Part shown: one piece after another, positions 63,383-64,000 of the stretch
Position numbering within the stretch: the stretch's first letter is position 1
Layout: every line of letters starts with the position of its first letter
DNA from: Flavobacteriaceae bacterium
GTDB taxonomy: Bacteria; Bacteroidota; Bacteroidia; Flavobacteriales; Flavobacteriaceae
Length of the DNA: 64,000 nucleotides
Assembly (NCBI GenBank): GCA_021647985.1
Contig: JAKITQ010000005.1
Coordinates: 1-64,000 of the forward strand
Direction of reading: 5' to 3'
The notes under the pieces: generated by a model
What the model saw: the letters and a program-made list of their open reading frames with translations, nothing else
What the model was told of the DNA's origin: nothing
Databases searched by the model: none
Translations under genes and position numbers: made by a program

Positions 63383-63451
63383 ATGAAACGAGCATACCAA
63401 ATTTTGACACACAAGGAAATGAATAATAGCGAACAGCATGTAACCAATTAA
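63383..63451 (+). CDS. possible 22-codon open frame
   Basis: ATG at 63383 opens a short frame (MKRAYQILTHKEMNNSEQHV and two more residues) ending in TAA before the DUF423 gene. It is preceded by AACAATTAAAATT, with no ribosome-binding site. It may be chance or a leader peptide. Confidence 0.2.
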   Translation: MKRAYQILTHKEMNNSEQHVTN

Positions 63452-63470
63452 AAACAATAAATACAAACAC

Positions 63471-63845
63471 ATGAAAATAAATTTCACTCTTGCCTCTATT
63501 TTAGGACTATTATCTGTTGTATTGGGAGCATTCGGAGCGCATGCCTTAAAAGAATTATTAAGTCCCGAAGCATTAAGTAGCTTTGAAACAGGTGTTCGCT
63601 ATATGATGTACCACAGCATTATTATTTTATTCGTCAACAGCTATTCAGGCTTTACTGAAAAAATAAAAAAGAAAATCAGTTTGATATTCTTTATTGGTAT
63701 TCTGTTTTTTTCAGGATCTATTTTCGCTATTTCCACCGGAAGTATAATGGCAAAGTCAATTTGGTTTATAACACCTTTGGGTGGCATATTCTTGATTTTA
63801 GGATGGTTAATTATGATATTCTCGTTTTTAAAAGCCAAAAATTGA
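63471..63845 (+). CDS. DUF423 membrane protein
   Basis: A 124-residue, four-helix membrane protein starting ILGLLSVVLGAFGAHALKELLSPEAL, the DUF423 signature, followed by GVRYMMYHSIIILFV and ITPLGGIFLILGW. Function unknown. The pckA gene follows on the same strand. Confidence 0.92.
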   Translation: MKINFTLASILGLLSVVLGAFGAHALKELLSPEALSSFETGVRYMMYHSIIILFVNSYSGFTEKIKKKISLIFFIGILFFSGSIFAISTGSIMAKSIWFITPLGGIFLILGWLIMIFSFLKAKN

Positions 63846-63871
63846 AATAATTAATTTTTTTATTTAAATTA

Positions 63872-63903
63872 TAACTTTGTTTCAACAAGAAAATATAACT
63901 TTG
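63872..63903 (+). promoter_or_regulatory. two tandem -7 boxes before pckA
   Basis: TAACTTTG occurs at 63872-63879 and again at 63896-63903, 24 bp apart; both match TAnnTTTG. The second box would put transcription within about 20 bases of the ATG. Two start sites could be used under different conditions. Confidence 0.5.
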
Positions 63904-63928
63904 TTCTACTCAAAATAACTCAATTTAA

Positions 63929-64000
63929 ATGAATAAAGAACAAGTCACCAATAATTCTTTAGAAGAATTTGGTATAAAGAATTCAACTACCCATTGGAAT
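63929..64000 (+). CDS. pckA: phosphoenolpyruvate carboxykinase (ATP), partial
   Basis: Only 24 codons are in the window, running off the right edge. They read MNKEQVTNNS then LEEFGIKNSTTHWN, which resembles the start of flavobacterial PEP carboxykinase (YGIKNATVHWN-like). The identification rests on this short stretch. The enzyme turns oxaloacetate into phosphoenolpyruvate for gluconeogenesis. Confidence 0.65.
   Translation, partial: MNKEQVTNNSLEEFGIKNSTTHWN

Overview
The window is a contiguous piece of a Flavobacteriaceae (Bacteroidota) chromosome. It is visibly A+T-rich, and many upstream regions carry the Bacteroidota -7 box TAnnTTTG (before the initiator tRNA, rpsP, pckA and the small secreted-protein gene) rather than strong Shine-Dalgarno sites. 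The gene set is typical of the family: DnaE with a fused proofreading domain, Rho with a long polar insert, DUF1599/BT_3928/folP/cdaA neighbours, a DUF5723 barrel and lipoprotein-type exported proteins. I cannot name the genus.

Layout. 0-1.1 kb: a RES/Xre toxin-antitoxin pair whose toxin is cut short. 1.1-8.7 kb: rnhB, a porin, a FAD oxidoreductase, exported proteins and a HAD nucleotidase. 8.7-13.5 kb: a surface-glycan operon (deacetylase, FemAB-like protein, GT4 glycosyltransferase, flippase). 14-21.3 kb: radC, trkA, trkH and the fused B12 mutase icmF. 21.6-36.4 kb: peptidase/esterase, DASS transporter, MFS, fluC, DUF1599, LOG, folP, cdaA, ABC exporter, truA and a phosphodiesterase. 36.5-41.7 kb: a TPR histidine kinase with a NarL-type regulator, a small exported protein, and a 1.6-kb gene-free stretch. 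41.9-48 kb: rho, initiator tRNA, nhaC, era, a frameshifted DUF1569 gene and a reductase. 48-50.2 kb: a sulfatase between IS-like inverted ends. 50.3-64 kb: mpl, dnaE, kdsB, rpsP-rimM-trmN6, a BASS transporter, a saccharopine dehydrogenase and the start of pckA.

The most unusual feature is the gene-free stretch at 39.9-41.1 kb. It holds four near-identical tandem units of 200-204 bp flanked by two divergent relatives. On the + strand each of the six carries a long GGAGARAAG/CUUCUCUCC stem and a C-rich tail and ends in a hairpin followed by a T-run. No reading frame is conserved. I read this as a tandem family of small non-coding RNA genes. The array sits beside a two-component system. Two near-identical minus-strand promoters, sharing a 33-nt upstream motif, bracket it: one drives the small exported protein and the other would run antisense through the array.

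The intergenic regions also hold several miniature inverted-repeat elements. The clearest is a 165-bp element present twice (3736 and 36388), about 91% identical, with a compensatory change in its terminal repeats.
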